Source: Schoenoplectus triqueter (taxonomy: Eukaryota > Streptophyta > Magnoliopsida > Poales > Cyperaceae). Taken from it: a stretch of DNA of 64,000 nt. The notes under the pieces are model-generated. The model was not told the origin of the DNA. It made no database searches and saw only the letters and a program-made list of their open reading frames with translations. Each line of letters opens with the position of its first letter. The stretch's first letter is position 1. A program made the position numbers and the translations under genes. Shown piece by piece: positions 22,260-34,497 of this stretch. Location: positions 31,750-95,749 of the forward strand of contig CAXKVV010000121.1 in assembly GCA_964058805.1 (NCBI GenBank), in the 5' to 3' direction.

Positions 22260-24230
22260 ATCATTGACACAATCAGTCTTGATGACTTGAGGAGATATAT
22301 TCATACTGATTTGAAACTGTTTCCTAATAATTTCAACCTGATCATCGGTGCACAAATCAACCTACCTAATAAGGTTCAACTAATTTTTTTATAGATTATT
22401 TTTGATAGTTTCTGAGAGAGAACTTGAAAATAACTGTCAAAAGAATAAAGAGTTTAATTAGACAAAAAAAATTCATAATAGAACCAAGTTATAATAATAT
22501 CTGGAGATAAGAACTGATAATTGTAGACATTTTCAGTAGTTACAAGGGGTCATACGAAATATTTCCGTCTCTATTAACAGCCATACAAGCTTTCACAATT
22601 CACACCAATTATCTGATAGAGACAGGACACTCAACAAAATTTAGTGTTTAAATTTTCAATCATGTTGCATGAGTATTTGATCCATACATTGCAGCATGAC
22701 CTTACCTATGGTCAATCATCATTGTCAATGTTGAATTTTTATCAGACCAGTATGCCAATAAATTATTGATGCCATGTGCTTATGACACAGAGCAACAACT
22801 CTTATCGCTTGCATTTGTCGTGATAATAGGCAAGGAGACAGCAGCTAACTGAGATTGATTCATGTTTTGGTTGCATACAGAGTTTTTGGACCTGAAAAAA
22901 TTATCATCATCTCAGAACTATATTTAGGGTATAAGAAAAGTTTTTGAGAGATCCGATTTAGAATGTAGGAATCAACATGTGAGACTGTTCATCATTTTTA
23001 TATTTAGCACATTATACATAATGTGTACAAGGATTATCTCATTAAAAAAATAGTCTTTTCAGAGAATTCATGAGACATAAAAAGCAATGAAGGTGTGAAA
23101 ATTTTCTAAAAAAGTCAACAACATTAGTTCGACGTTCCATAAGTACGTAAGGAGGGTAAAATATATTCAAGAAAACCTCTTAATGAATGTTGGCAACAAC
23201 TAGATTCTGAATAATAAAAATCACAATAATTAGAATGCTACATCGATGCCTATAGAATAAGTGTTAGTAGAATAATTTCATTATGAGTTAACCACAAAAC
23301 ATTAAGTGGTTGTATTATATCAAGAAAGCTGAATATAATATCTTCATGAAGACCTTAATCGGTGGGTATATAATGATAAATAATGGTTAAAAAACACTGA
23401 ACAATATGTTCAAAATTATCAAGTAACTTTCAGTGTTATTGTTGAGAACACAACATAAATTTATTGGAAACCCAAAGTTTGAACTTCTCCTAAAAGATCA
23501 CGGGATTGATAAAATATTACATTGACAAAGAGAAAAGTTATGATGTTATTAGGAGCTGCCTTCTCTAGAGGCGATTGAGCTATTTGCAGAAGGGTTTTAC
23601 TTCTTAATTTCCCTTTGAACTAAGAGTTTTACTCAAAGAAGGTCGCCTCTTGAATTATAGTTACAAGATCCTAACTAAGATACTTGCAACCAGATTAATG
23701 TCTGGATTAAGACATAAACAACTATGAGGCCGAAGTGAATTAATTGAAATAGTATGTCTGTGAAACTTATATATTTCTTTAATTAACTCTATATTTATGT
23801 CATAATTTATGATTTTTATTTAAATTATAGAAATATATAAGTGAAATAAAATATGAGGATGAATTAGCTGAGTCGGAAATTGATAATTGTTAGTGTCAGA
23901 AACCATAATTAACTGATATTTCATGCGATAACTTGTTTGTGGTTTGTTTATTTAGAAGGCTGAATTATACTGTGTACGTTAGTCCATATTATAGCAACTA
24001 GAATTACATCAACACATGATTTGATCATGGACATAGTTATGGCAACAATCAAGATTGGCCGATGTACAACGATCCGATTATCATACTAGACCTAGCAAAA
24101 ATTAACATAGATAGGAGAAGGAAAATACGTTGTACTCCAATAATTATGGATAAAATGAAAAGTCATATCAGCAAACTTCTAAACTGTAGCTGACGTTCAA
24201 GCATAACATGATTTGTTATCTTTAATGCTA
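22260..24230 (+). pseudogene. Decayed MULE (Mutator-like) transposase
   Basis: Plus-strand readings follow the order of plant MuDR-type transposases. IDTISLDDLRRYI near 22264 resembles the N-terminal domain. Near 22710-22850 there is a VNVEFL...YANKLLMPCAYD...QLLSLAFVV block that corresponds to the family's IDGTHL...GKLLxAxxxD...PLAFAIV core. The C-terminal block NQDWPMYNDPIII lies near 24045. Frameshifts and stops are frequent, and the first catalytic Asp position reads Asn. It is a dead copy. Termini were not established. Confidence 0.6.
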
Positions 24231-24649
24231 ATGTTTTATTATTAGAATTGATAGAATAATTTATTTTTTTATTATGATAATATTTTAAATATTATTTGAT
24301 ATTCTATTTTGATGATATTAATATTATTTTTTTATCTATAACATTCTAAATTTTTATTATTTTTATTCTTTAATAAATTTAATTACATAACTACACATAA
24401 CAAAATAATTAATAAATATTTTAGAAAAATCTAAATCAAAAGAGTAAATATTCACGCATAATAAATAAACTATTAAAAATAATAAACAAACAAGTAAACA
24501 TAAAAAAAATAATAACTCGGTTCAGAGAAATTGAGATCGAATTTAAAACTCTATTTAAGCTAGAGGTGGACAAGTCGGGGCAGTCATACCAACATTCTCT
24601 TTTTTGTTTTTTAATTACTAAAAAGATCTGATTAATTTAATGCTCTTCT

Positions 24650-27065
24650 TCACTGCCTCTTACTTTTGCCTCCCACTGTTAGTGCGATATAAAAAAGAAA
24701 TCGAAAAAGAAACCCCCATGCAATCTGCACCCAGATCTCATCCCATTTACTGAGATCAGTAACTGCATTTTGCTGCAATATATCAGGTCCAGCCATCATG
24801 CATGTGTCAGTTGTAATATTCATATGAAGTATCGTACTGATGTTTGGTAGCAGTGAAGCCTTTACTTCATAGGGATACTGCTCTATTATTGTATTGTCAA
24901 AGAGCTGAACCCCTCGAGAATAGCATGTTGAGTTGTCGCTGAACTCATTCTGCATAAAACCTTGGTACGGGTACTTCATCAAGGAAATGTAATGGAACCA
25001 CAGCCAATACACTGGAATACGGTCACGATTGCAGTAGAACCCAGAAAATAACACAAAAAAGGATATTGCTTGAAGTACAACAGTAAAGCCGGACACCAAC
25101 TCAGTTAGAATACCAGATAATAAATTTGCAAAGCCACTAAAAGACCAAAATGCAGTCAATGTGATTATTGTATAATATAGGAAACGATGTAAGTCGCCAT
25201 CTAAGCCAACCGGGAAATATGTAATTCCAGCAAATACTACAGAATACACAATCAACGCAGGAAAATCCGCAATGACACGTGAAATCACAAAAGAGGAGCA
25301 GCGATACGCATTGTGGGATGTCTCCCGATAGAAAATGTAACGCTCCTCAAGAAAGGCAGGCAAAACAATGACACAAATATAGAACATGGTGGACAAAACC
25401 AGTGAGAAGAAACCAAGACGCTCATTAACGCCGGTTGATGACTTATCAAGGTTCCAAAAAAGTGATGTATAAACCACACTACTGATAATAACTATAAACA
25501 GCTGGGCAAGGAAGATCTGTGGCAATCGCCTGGAGTTAACAAACGACCGCTTCATAAGTATGCAAATCTGCAAGTACCAATGTTTTTTATTGTTTACATT
25601 AAATCTAATATATGACAGCTAGAAAATCAATATGCAATGAAAAAAAAAATCAGACTTATCGAATTGAATTGCTTACCTCATTCCAGAAATCATTTGCGTA
25701 ATTGGGCATTGTACCATCAACAAGCCTGGCATTAGGGATGCTGTTAATAATTGCCCTCAGGGACACTCCTTTTGAATCACACACTACAAATGGTTCACGT
25801 TTGGACACATTTTGAAGTCCCCAAAACTGATTGAAGGCTACTAGATATTTAATAATCGTTGGATCAGTTTGTTCGACCTCTTGAAGTTCATGGACAAGGT
25901 CCAGGGTGAACTCGGCTGGGTTCTGTTCCCTAGGGATTGGAATGCCAAACTCGGAGAAGAACTTTGGGAGGTTGCCAGGAGATCCATAGTAGATGCTTCG
26001 CCCACGCGATAGAAAGATTGTACGGTCTAGCAGATTAAGAATGCGAAAACTTGGCTGGTGGATCGACATAATTACAATACTTCCCCTCAAGGCAATTTCA
26101 TGAAGCACCTGCATAATAGAAAATTGATTGAAAGATAATACTGAAATAACAAAATCTCATCTGCGTTAAGTCATACATAAAAGAAATAACAATTCTTTTT
26201 TATTTGCTAATTAAACTTTCTCTTGATTTGGTTTGGATCAAAACGAAGCATGTGCTTCATGAAATGTATGTATTGGCTAACAATAATATATATTTACGAT
26301 TCATAATCACATTAGTAATTTTTCAATAATATATACGCAACGTATTATGAGCCAAAAAATTAGAATATCTACCTGGATTACTAAGTAGGCACTTGTGGAA
26401 TCTAATCCGGAAATAGGTTCATCCAAGAATAGAATGATTGGATCATGCACAATATCCACCCCAATGGATACTCGCCGACGCTCACCACCAGAGATACCAC
26501 GGCGTCCCTCATTCCCCACTATAGTATTTGCTGCTCTTCTGAGCCCGAGTTGGTCAATCAACGCTTGCACTCTGTCAATTTTCTCTTTCTTGCTCAATGT
26601 TCGAGGCAATTTGAACTCTGCAGCGAACATCAGTGTCTCTTCAACAGTGAGCATTGAATACAACATATCATTTTGCATCACATAGGCCGATCTCACTTTA
26701 AACAGGGCGTCATCTGTAATTCTCTCTCCATTAAGTGTTATAGATCCGTCTAGGCTTTTACGTGCAATGCGATTTGCCAAGGCATCCAACAATGTGGATT
26801 TTCCACACCCAGTTGGGCCAAGTATTGCCAGAATCTCTCCCTGCCTGGCTTCTCCCGAGACATGATCGAGTAGTGTTTTAGTCGAAGGAGGTATTTCGAT
26901 GTCATGAGAAACATTTTGGACCCTAATTCCTTGGAAGGATGGGGTGTGAGTGATTTTTTTCTTCGGCTCCTTCACACAATATGTGAGGTCTTTGAATGCC
27001 AGAACAAAGGAAGAGCGCGCCGCACCACGGTACAAGGGGATTTCTTGTAAGGGTTCTAATTCCAT
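24650..27065 (-). CDS. ABCG half-size transporter, copy C (3 exons)
   Basis: Same family and exon plan as copy A. Exons are 27065-26373, 26108-25677 and 25567-24650, with phase-0 GT-AG junctions; exon 1 ends in CAG (Gln) like copy D. The protein is 680 aa from [14 protein letters not shown]. An in-frame Met 14 codons upstream (27107) lies only about 23 nt below the TATA box at 27124-27130, so it should fall before the transcription start, and the inner Met is preferred. Walker A is GPTGCGKST (Cys for the usual Ser or Ala, still within consensus); signature ISGGERRR, Walker B ILFLDEP and SIHQPS are intact. Six membrane segments and the basic tail (GGKSKRQ) are present. It has the most sequence changes in the membrane domain, for example FYCN for FYRN after TM5, and lacks the usual 3'-flank module. 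Confidence 0.88.
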
Positions 27066-27123
27066 CGGTGAGGCTGGGAATTGAAGAGAGGAGCCTTTGG
27101 AGATCAATGCATGATGTCTTCTG

Positions 27124-27130
27124 TTTTATA
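27124..27130 (-). promoter_or_regulatory. TATA box of ABCG copy C
   Basis: Reads TATAAAA on the minus strand, 65 nt above the preferred start codon (27065) and only 23 nt above an alternative upstream ATG (27107). Normal TATA-to-TSS spacing of about 30 nt argues for the downstream start. Confidence 0.6.
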
Positions 27131-27159
27131 AAATGAAAACCATGTTTCATGTATTTATT

Positions 27160-27430
27160 AGCACCAGGTTTCAGGTTTAATTGGATGGACCCGATACTAA
27201 CATCAGATTCGATCGGATTGCGGGCATTACATTGCCAAAACCCGTTCAAAGCACATTTTGCAAGTTCATTTTTTTTGGTAAATCTTTTAAGCTATTAAAA
27301 TTTCATTCGTTTTGAGTCGCAATTTCGTATATATGATTTATAAATGGTTTTGGAAATTCAACGCCCTTTTAATACGCTGTCTTTTGATTAATTCGACGTC
27401 TATCATTGTAACTTTGAAGGAAGTACATAT
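27160..27430. repeat. Upstream flank of copy C shared with copy B (proximal part)
   Basis: Matches 17340-17900 except for the element inserted there at 17460-17820. It provides the empty site for that insertion. No gene is present. Confidence 0.65.
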
Positions 27431-28064
27431 AACGATTAACGAGTGTGTATATATACATACTACTATTTTAAAAATATAAAAATTTATATCTTTATATGAA
27501 AAATAAAGAAATAAAAATAAAAATAATTTAGTAATTAATATAAATATAAATTGAGAGAAAATTTAACATTTAGCGTTTAAGGAAAGTTAAAATTCATAAT
27601 TGATGACAATCTAAGAAAAATAAATAAATAGAGCAATTGTACTTCTAAATTATATAGCATTTTGTGTAAGAAATAAAATTGAGATAAAATTCTAACTTCA
27701 ACATAAATGATCATAGAGATAGTAACATTATTTGATGAATAACTCAATCCGATAAATGATATTAGTTCTAAAAATTCAACAAAAAAAATTTGGACCGTTG
27801 CAGGATCAGGACATATATGTGCTTAATAAGGAGTAGATATATAATGTAAAAAAATGACTTAATTTGAGAATTATAGTTCATCCAAAAATGACGATTTCCC
27901 CCTATCCAAAAAAATAGCAAATAAATTTTAATTAATATAAAATTTGATTTACTAATAGATTTTGATATAGAGATATTGAGAGAATAGATCGATCATTTTT
28001 TATTTAAAATTAATAATAGAGCGCAAAGCACATAACGCTCTTGTGCTTTGTAAAGCACCATAAC

Positions 28065-28070
<6 letters not shown>
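27431..28070. other. AT-rich insertion, no gene seen
   Basis: Part of the roughly 1.9 kb that interrupts the B/C shared flank. It is rich in A-runs with no recognised termini, and ends in a (TA)n tract at about 28068-28095 that probably served as insertion target for the palindromic element. Confidence 0.4.
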
Positions 28071-28099
<29 letters not shown>

Positions 28100-28100
<1 letters not shown>

Positions 28101-28522
28101 TGAGAGAGAGAGTAAAGATACATTGAGTTTAAGCTCACGGAGGCTTTTCGTGAGGTTAATTCAAAAAGTACATCAAATTATCTTCGAATTTTAATTTATC
28201 ATGCTCAATAAATTCTTTATATGAAAATCTTGAGGGATGCAAAAATTTGAAATGTTTTGAGATTTTTAAGTTATGGTTTATAATTTATGAAAATGAGATC
28301 TAATAATAATAATAATATATATTCAATCTTTCAACATCATTTTTAAAATTTTAAAAAAATGACTTAAAAAATTTAAAACACTCTAAATTTTTGAATCCAC
28401 AAGATTTTCATATAAAAGATTTAATGAGAATAAAAAATTTAAATTTAAAAATGATTTGATATACTTTTTTAAGTTAAGCTCACATAAGGTCTTCGTGAGC
28501 TTAAACTCACGGTATCTTTATT
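28100..28522. mobile_element. Long palindromic MITE, copy 1
   Basis: The left arm TTGAGTTTAAGCTCACGGAGGCTT... is mirrored by the right arm ending ...CGTGAGCTTAAACTCACGGTATCTTT. The arms pair over nearly their full length through CAAATTATCTTCGAA, ATTCTTTATATGAAAATCTT and AAATTTTTGAATCC-type blocks. It shares these blocks with 28532-29199 and 52282-52697. The target is a TA/GA microsatellite. It encodes no protein and is a foldback-type non-autonomous element. Confidence 0.7.
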
Positions 28523-28531
28523 CGAGAGAGT

Positions 28532-29199
28532 AAATCTACGGTGTTCTTAAACTCATGGAAGGCCTTCGAGAGCTTAGCTCAAAAAATATATCAAATGATT
28601 TCTAAATTTTGATTTTTCACTCTCATTAAATTCTTCATATTGAAATCTCATGGGGTAAAAAATTTGAGATATTTAGAGTTTTTTAGGTCACTCTTTTAAT
28701 TTTTGAAAATAATGTACTAACATTGAATATATTATTATTATTTGTAGAGCTGATTTTTAAAAATCTTGTGGGTTGCAAAAATTTAGAGTGTTTTGAGACT
28801 TTTAAGTCATCATTTTTATTTTTAAAAAATGATGTTCAAACATTAAATATTTTATTATTATTTTTAGAGTTGATTTATCATACTCATTAAATTTTTTATA
28901 TGAAAATTTGTTGGGATGCTAAAATTTAGAGTGTTTTGAGATTTTTAAGTTATGGTTTTTAATTTTTGAAAATTAGCTCTAAATATAAAAATAAAATATT
29001 TAATATTTTAACATCATTTTTAAAAATAAAAAATGGTGACTTAAAAAACTCAAAACACTTTAAATTTTTACAACCCATAAGATTCATATAAGGAATTTAA
29101 TGAAGATGATAAATTAAAATTTTGAAATAATTTGATATATACTTTTTAAGTTAAGCTCGCGAAAGATCTCCATGAGTTTAAGCTTACGGTATCTTTACT
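28532..29199. mobile_element. Long palindromic MITE, copy 2 (rearranged)
   Basis: It follows copy 1 after about 10 bp. It opens with ACGGTGTTCTTAAACTCATGG and closes with GAGTTTAAGCTTACGGTATCTTTA. It is some 245 bp longer than copy 1 because an inner stretch (about 28750-28990) repeats the GATGTTCAAACATTAAATAT block and a second arm segment, pointing to partial duplication or nested insertion of the same family. Confidence 0.65.
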
Positions 29200-29369
29200 A
29201 TATATTTAACAAAAAGATGATGTGATGCTTTCAAATTTTCATTATAAAAGATCACAAATAGTTGATCAATAGGTACAAGAAAGAAAATCAAGATGAAATT
29301 TAATCAGGAATTCACTAAGCAAAAATCCAGTAATAAAACAAAACTACGACATGACAGAAGAAATCCGAG

Positions 29370-29890
29370 AGATGCTGCCAATATAATTTTTTTTTTAAAG
29401 TCGCTGGTGAGTGCCAGCTATTGATGAATTTATAAAGAAATGTTAATTACATACACCGGCGTCCATATTGTCGCCAGCTTAAGTTGTTGTATAGATGATG
29501 CCAATATATATAATTAAACAGTTAAGAATTTTAATTTGACAATATTTCGACTGTGTGGGCTACAGGTGGCGACAAATCTAGGAAAGACAAAAAAAGATTC
29601 ACTGACGTCTTGACGTCCATACTATAGAATGAAAAAGGATAAAAGATAACGATCGGCTGTTTATTAAATTTGGTGTCAAAGTCTGTAGTTAATATACTAT
29701 TGTACTTACATTCAATAATTTACATTGATTATTTCGGACCAGAAATACACTTGCATGCATGTCGTATCTTTCTTGCACGTGTACGATGACAAGTGCGAGC
29801 CAGCTGAAGCTTGTTGGAGTAAGACATGAATGTCACTATTCGAATGCCAAGAAAACAGAAGCGGTTCTGAGTTCTGACGCCCATCGTACC
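29370..29890. repeat. Upstream flank of copy C shared with copy B (distal part)
   Basis: Matches 17940-18340 closely, including GGGCTACAGGTGGCGACAAATC, CGGCTGTTTATTAAAT and ATGTCGTATCTTTCTTG. It contains two short ORFs on opposite strands that are not preserved in the B copy, so they are not considered genes. Confidence 0.65.
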
Positions 29891-30835
29891 AAACTTTGTC
29901 ACATGGTTATTGTGCATCGTCCTATTTTTAAATGTGTTCAGATCGATCGCTTGGTTATCAGAATATTTAATGAAATCAAAATTTAAATCCATTTTCTCCT
30001 CTCGAGTTGCCCATATTTTCCATTAAATTCATGCTCCACTACAACAATAGGGATGCGCAGGAGAAACTCCGCTGGAGATTTTTTTTTTAATCTTGTTATT
30101 TCTCTATTTTTGCAAAATAATTAAGTATGTAAGACTAACCTTTCTCTAGCAATAATGATATCACTTTTCAAACGATATATTTTATTTTCATTGAAAATCC
30201 ATTAGCAACGTCAAATTGCAGGACTAACTTATCTAGCATGAAAAAAATCAATGTAAATATTTCCTCCAAAAATTTTACTGAATGATGATAATATTTTTCT
30301 GTTAAAAATTTCTATATGGCCGTGATTCTCTAGTGAACTCTTAATCATAAATTATGTTATATTGATCCATGTTATCGATCTTCCAAAAAAATACAACCCC
30401 GTTGATCATCAGACTTCTTTAGCCTTCCAGCGATCTTCCTCTAATCCGATGAAGCGATTGAGAGGACCGGCACAGATAGTTTCTTCTCTTCTGGAACTCT
30501 GTTTAGAGAGAAATGGATCTCTGTTGGGAAATAAAAGGATGGCAGAAAAATTTAGAAATGGGAATAGTTTCGAAAACCAATAGTATCCCTATATATAATG
30601 GATACCCATATAACTGAGAGCAGTTATATCTTAGCGGGTCCATATCAGATCCAAAACTCTCTTAACGGGTTCGCTGCTTAATCAGAAAACTGTTTATAAT
30701 TGTGTTCTTTAGGGACCAATTGCATAATTATATTATTATCAGACTTTATATAATTCAGACCATCACTGAATTATAAAATCATTAATATGTATTCTACACA
30801 TTAAAAAACTCACTTTTCATGACATATAATTGCAT
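29891..30835. other. Unassigned spacer before the solo LTR
   Basis: No recognised gene. CACTACAACAATAGGGATGC at 30037 resembles a CACTA start, but no partner end was found. A 73-codon ORF at 30362-30583 shows no family motif. GGGACCAATTGCATAATTAT near 30712 is retroelement-like but unassigned. Confidence 0.35.
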
Positions 30836-33800
30836 GAAAGTGTTAAACCGTGAAATTTAATCAAGAAATAATGATAATTAAGATAATAATTATAATGATT
30901 TAGCGTAAATTAATAAATAACTTAAATCAATGTTTAATGGAATATATATATATATATGATTAAATAAATAATAAATTAAGCAAGTTTGGAATATAAGTAG
31001 TTGAATAAGATTGAGAATCGAATAACAAAACCCAAAGATAGAATTGAACCGCTATTAAAATATAATAACTTAAAACTTAATAGATGAAATTAAATAAAAA
31101 TATCTGGTCAAATGAAATTGGGTACACAAATAAAGTAAGAATTTAAATTATTAAATAAATATAATCGGGATATTGACAACGGTTTTCGGATTTAACCAAG
31201 AAATAAATGATTTACAATAACAAAATATTCAAATTTCCTAAATTAATAATAAAAAATGAGTAAAAATCGGATTTACCACACCAAAGGTCATAAAATCTCT
31301 GCCATAGAAAATCTCAGATGAACATTTCTCTCTCCTCATTAAATCCTGCATTAAATGCAGAATCTTCCTCTCTCTATCTCTTTCTCCCTCTCCCTTGTTC
31401 TTTCCCCTACGTTAGGGATCAAATCCCTTCCCTCACTCCTCGATGTGCTCTTCCCGACTTCCCTCTTTTCTCATACTCTATCTCTTCTGTCCTCTCCTTC
31501 TTATCGACGCCCGACCACACAAGCGGTCCCTCATCTCCAAATGGAGATTTGCTACCCCTTCCCGCCTCTCAATCGACACCAGGCGACGAGCTCCTCTTCG
31601 TTGCCGCTGGCCCTAGCCCTGGCCTTCACCCTGGGGCTGTGCCATGGCCGCCACTGAAAACCCCGATCACTGCCTCCCCTCTTGCTTCTAAACCGAGCAC
31701 AAAGCCCTTACTGCCTTGAGCATGGGCTGAGCCACCTCTCTATTTCGCCAACTCCTTGCTGCCTGTATCAAATTGGTAACATTATTCCTCTTTTTCGGCC
31801 GTGTGGGTCGTCAATTGAGTCGGGGATGAGCCTCATGCTCCCTTGTGCTAATTTGTTGGTTGTTATTGTGTGGTTTTGCCTTGTGCCGCCTTGCTGCCTT
31901 GATCTAACCGGGTAATGTCCTTCCTTGTATCTAGGGTTGTGTGTGCCGGGGCTGAGCATCGTGCTCCTTGTGTTGTTGTTTTTTGTCGTTGTGCTTGAGT
32001 CAGCAGCCTGCTGAGCCGTGTTGCCTCTGTTGCTTGTCTTGTGCATTGATTCATCGTGTTCCTTAGTTCACTGGTACCAGTTGGTACCAGTGAGGCGGGG
32101 CCTTAAGCTTGTTGCTAATATATGCCTTGGTTCTTGGTAGAACTGGTCCATTCTGACTTGTGGCATGCTGTGTTGCTAATCCGATTTGCTGGGTTTGTGC
32201 CCTTACCTATCATTGCTTTGATGTTTGATCTCCCTGGGTTGGGTTCTATACTGCCCCGTTGGTTATTTTGTGGCTGAATTCCAGTATGATTATGTTGGTA
32301 TGGTGTATCCCTTGTCAGGGACCGAATTACAAAATAAAATAGTTACAGGGGCTGATTTGTAAAGCCTGTATAAGTTAAGGGTCAAATTATGAAATATGAT
32401 AAAATTGAGGGGCCTAAATGAATTTATGGTAATAGCACTTCTCGGAGGGTTATATGCACAAAATTCAACCCTTACGTACAATTGAACCTATAAGAATAGT
32501 CGGAAAAAAATTAATCTTAATTAAGTGGGCTGAAAGGTTAATTTGGATAATAGTGTAATAAATTAATTAGCAAGTGCCGTAAATTTAAAAACGTGCGCAA
32601 CTAATAATTAATTAATACTTAAATCTGAATATGAGAGATGATTACATGATCTACCTCAAAAATGAAAATCCGAACAGATACAGTGATTTTCAGAGGTAGC
32701 CTATGATCCCAACACATTAAAACACCAACATATTTAATTAAATAAAAACATTAATTAAATTTAACTTTAATTGAATTTCTTTTCTTTTAATTTGATTTTT
32801 AATTCTATTTTTATATAATATATTTTCTAATTAATGAAAATAATATTAAATATAAAATGAGATATAATTAACGAATATGATTTAAATAATTGGGGGTTAT
32901 AAAATAATAACTAAAGTATAATAATAATTTATAATATAAAATATATATTAATCAATTTCTCTATTTGAATAATTAAATAATATTAATTAATATATATAAA
33001 TATATATTAATCAATTTCTCTAATTAATAAGGGAATAATATTAATATATATATATATATTAATCAATTTTTCTATTTTTAATAAGAGTAATATTAATTAT
33101 ATAATATTATATATTAATTAATTTCTCTATTTCTAATAATTAATTATCCTAATTATAATTAAATTAATTAAGTGATAACATTAAGCTAACTTAATTAATC
33201 TAAATAAATTAAGTTAATTACATTAATCGAAATAAATATAATCTCAAAACACGAACACTAAATAATAATAATCATGATTCAGAGTCTTGTATACCCTGAT
33301 CTATCCAGACCAAACGTGGATAGGATACTCGCCGTTTTAATCTACTTTGACTTCATAGGTTCTCGAATCTTATCGTGATGAGCCGACCAACGAGTACCAT
33401 CAGGATGAGACGGTTGACGAGATCATGAGCGTCACCGGAGACTAAGCAATTCGACGCTACCGACCTGATCAAATTTTTCTCAGGTACGATTTCTTGGGAT
33501 TTGATTTCCTTTCTTCAGAATTAGGAACCCAAACCGAAAATAAAATGTTTTTAAAATAAATCTGAACTGTGGTATTTTCTGACCAAATTTTAAACTGTCA
33601 TATGCATTCGGTAATTGACCAGTATTTTTTGGGTCTACCCGCATTCGCATGTCATATCATATCATGCTGTATGTAGACAGGATAAGGGTAGGACTCGGGA
33701 AATAGTCCCGAGATAAGATTAGGTTAGAATTAAATAAGTTATAGATTATAATTAGTAGATTAATATTATTAATATCATTGATTATTAATTAAGTTAGGCA

Positions 33801-34109
33801 ATTAATCATGCAAAATGCATGGAAGTGTTGAGAGGCGGATTACATTCCCCTGAGGTTGTCTTGTATAACCAGACCAACGAGTTACATTCCCCTTGGTCTG
33901 TATATACAATGCGCACCTTTGCTTATCGGTTTTCCACCGATCCCGTCATTTGGTGGGTTCGGTCGTGTCAGAGTGTTTTTCTTTTGATCAATATTATATT
34001 TTTACTATTCTTAATATGATTAAGATTTTTAATCCAAATTTGAGCAAACCATGTCTTTCAGTGTTTAGTGTGGGCGGCCATATCCGAGTCTGGATTCTAC
34101 TCTGTTTTG

Positions 34110-34375
34110 TTATTTCTCGGGATGCGATCCTCTGTCCCCTAGTTGGTACAGTGTAGGCTCTCTTTTGTATCATATATCATTTTGTCATTTCTCGGGATGC
34201 GGTTCTCTGGCCCCTGATTGGTATAGTGTAGGCTCCTATTTGGGATGCGGTCCTCTGACCCCAGATTGGTACAGTGTAGGCTCTCATCTGTATTATATTT
34301 TATTTTGTCATTTCTCGGGATGCGGTCCTCTGACCCCTGGTTGGTACAGTGTAGACTCACATTTGTATTAGTTTT
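34110..34375. repeat. Tandem repeats inside LTR-1
   Basis: At least four copies of a GGGATGCGGTCCTCTGACCCC...TTGGTACAGTGTAGGCTC block. Units are long (about 75-85 bp, with TTTTGTCATTTCTC) or short (about 40 bp). The same repeat, with different unit order, lies at 57775-58090 in LTR-2. Confidence 0.8.
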
Positions 34376-34452
34376 TAATTTGTTATTTCCTGGGTAGTTA
34401 TCTCCTTTTGACGATATGACAACTGAAAGCATAATTTTAAATCCCCTTTGCT

Positions 34453-34454
34453 CA

Positions 34455-34496
<42 letters not shown>

Positions 34497-34497
34497 G
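34453..34497. repeat. (ATT)n microsatellite, about 14 units
   Basis: Uninterrupted TAT/ATT trinucleotides inside LTR-1. The matching place in LTR-2 (near 58165) is almost repeat-free, so the expansion is specific to this copy. Confidence 0.9.

Noticed and set aside
30037..30056. CACTACAACAATAG as a CACTA start
   Set aside because: No inverted partner, subterminal repeats or target duplication were found within several kb.
31318..31915. Ser/Pro/Leu-rich ORFs of up to 133 codons
   Set aside because: They lie in the CT-rich part of a solo LTR. The equivalent part of LTR-3 encodes a different reading.
34139..34432. Repetitive ORFs reading CGPLTPDWYSVGS-like units
   Set aside because: By-product of LTR tandem repeats; both strands are open because the unit has no stop, and the frame is not preserved between LTR copies.
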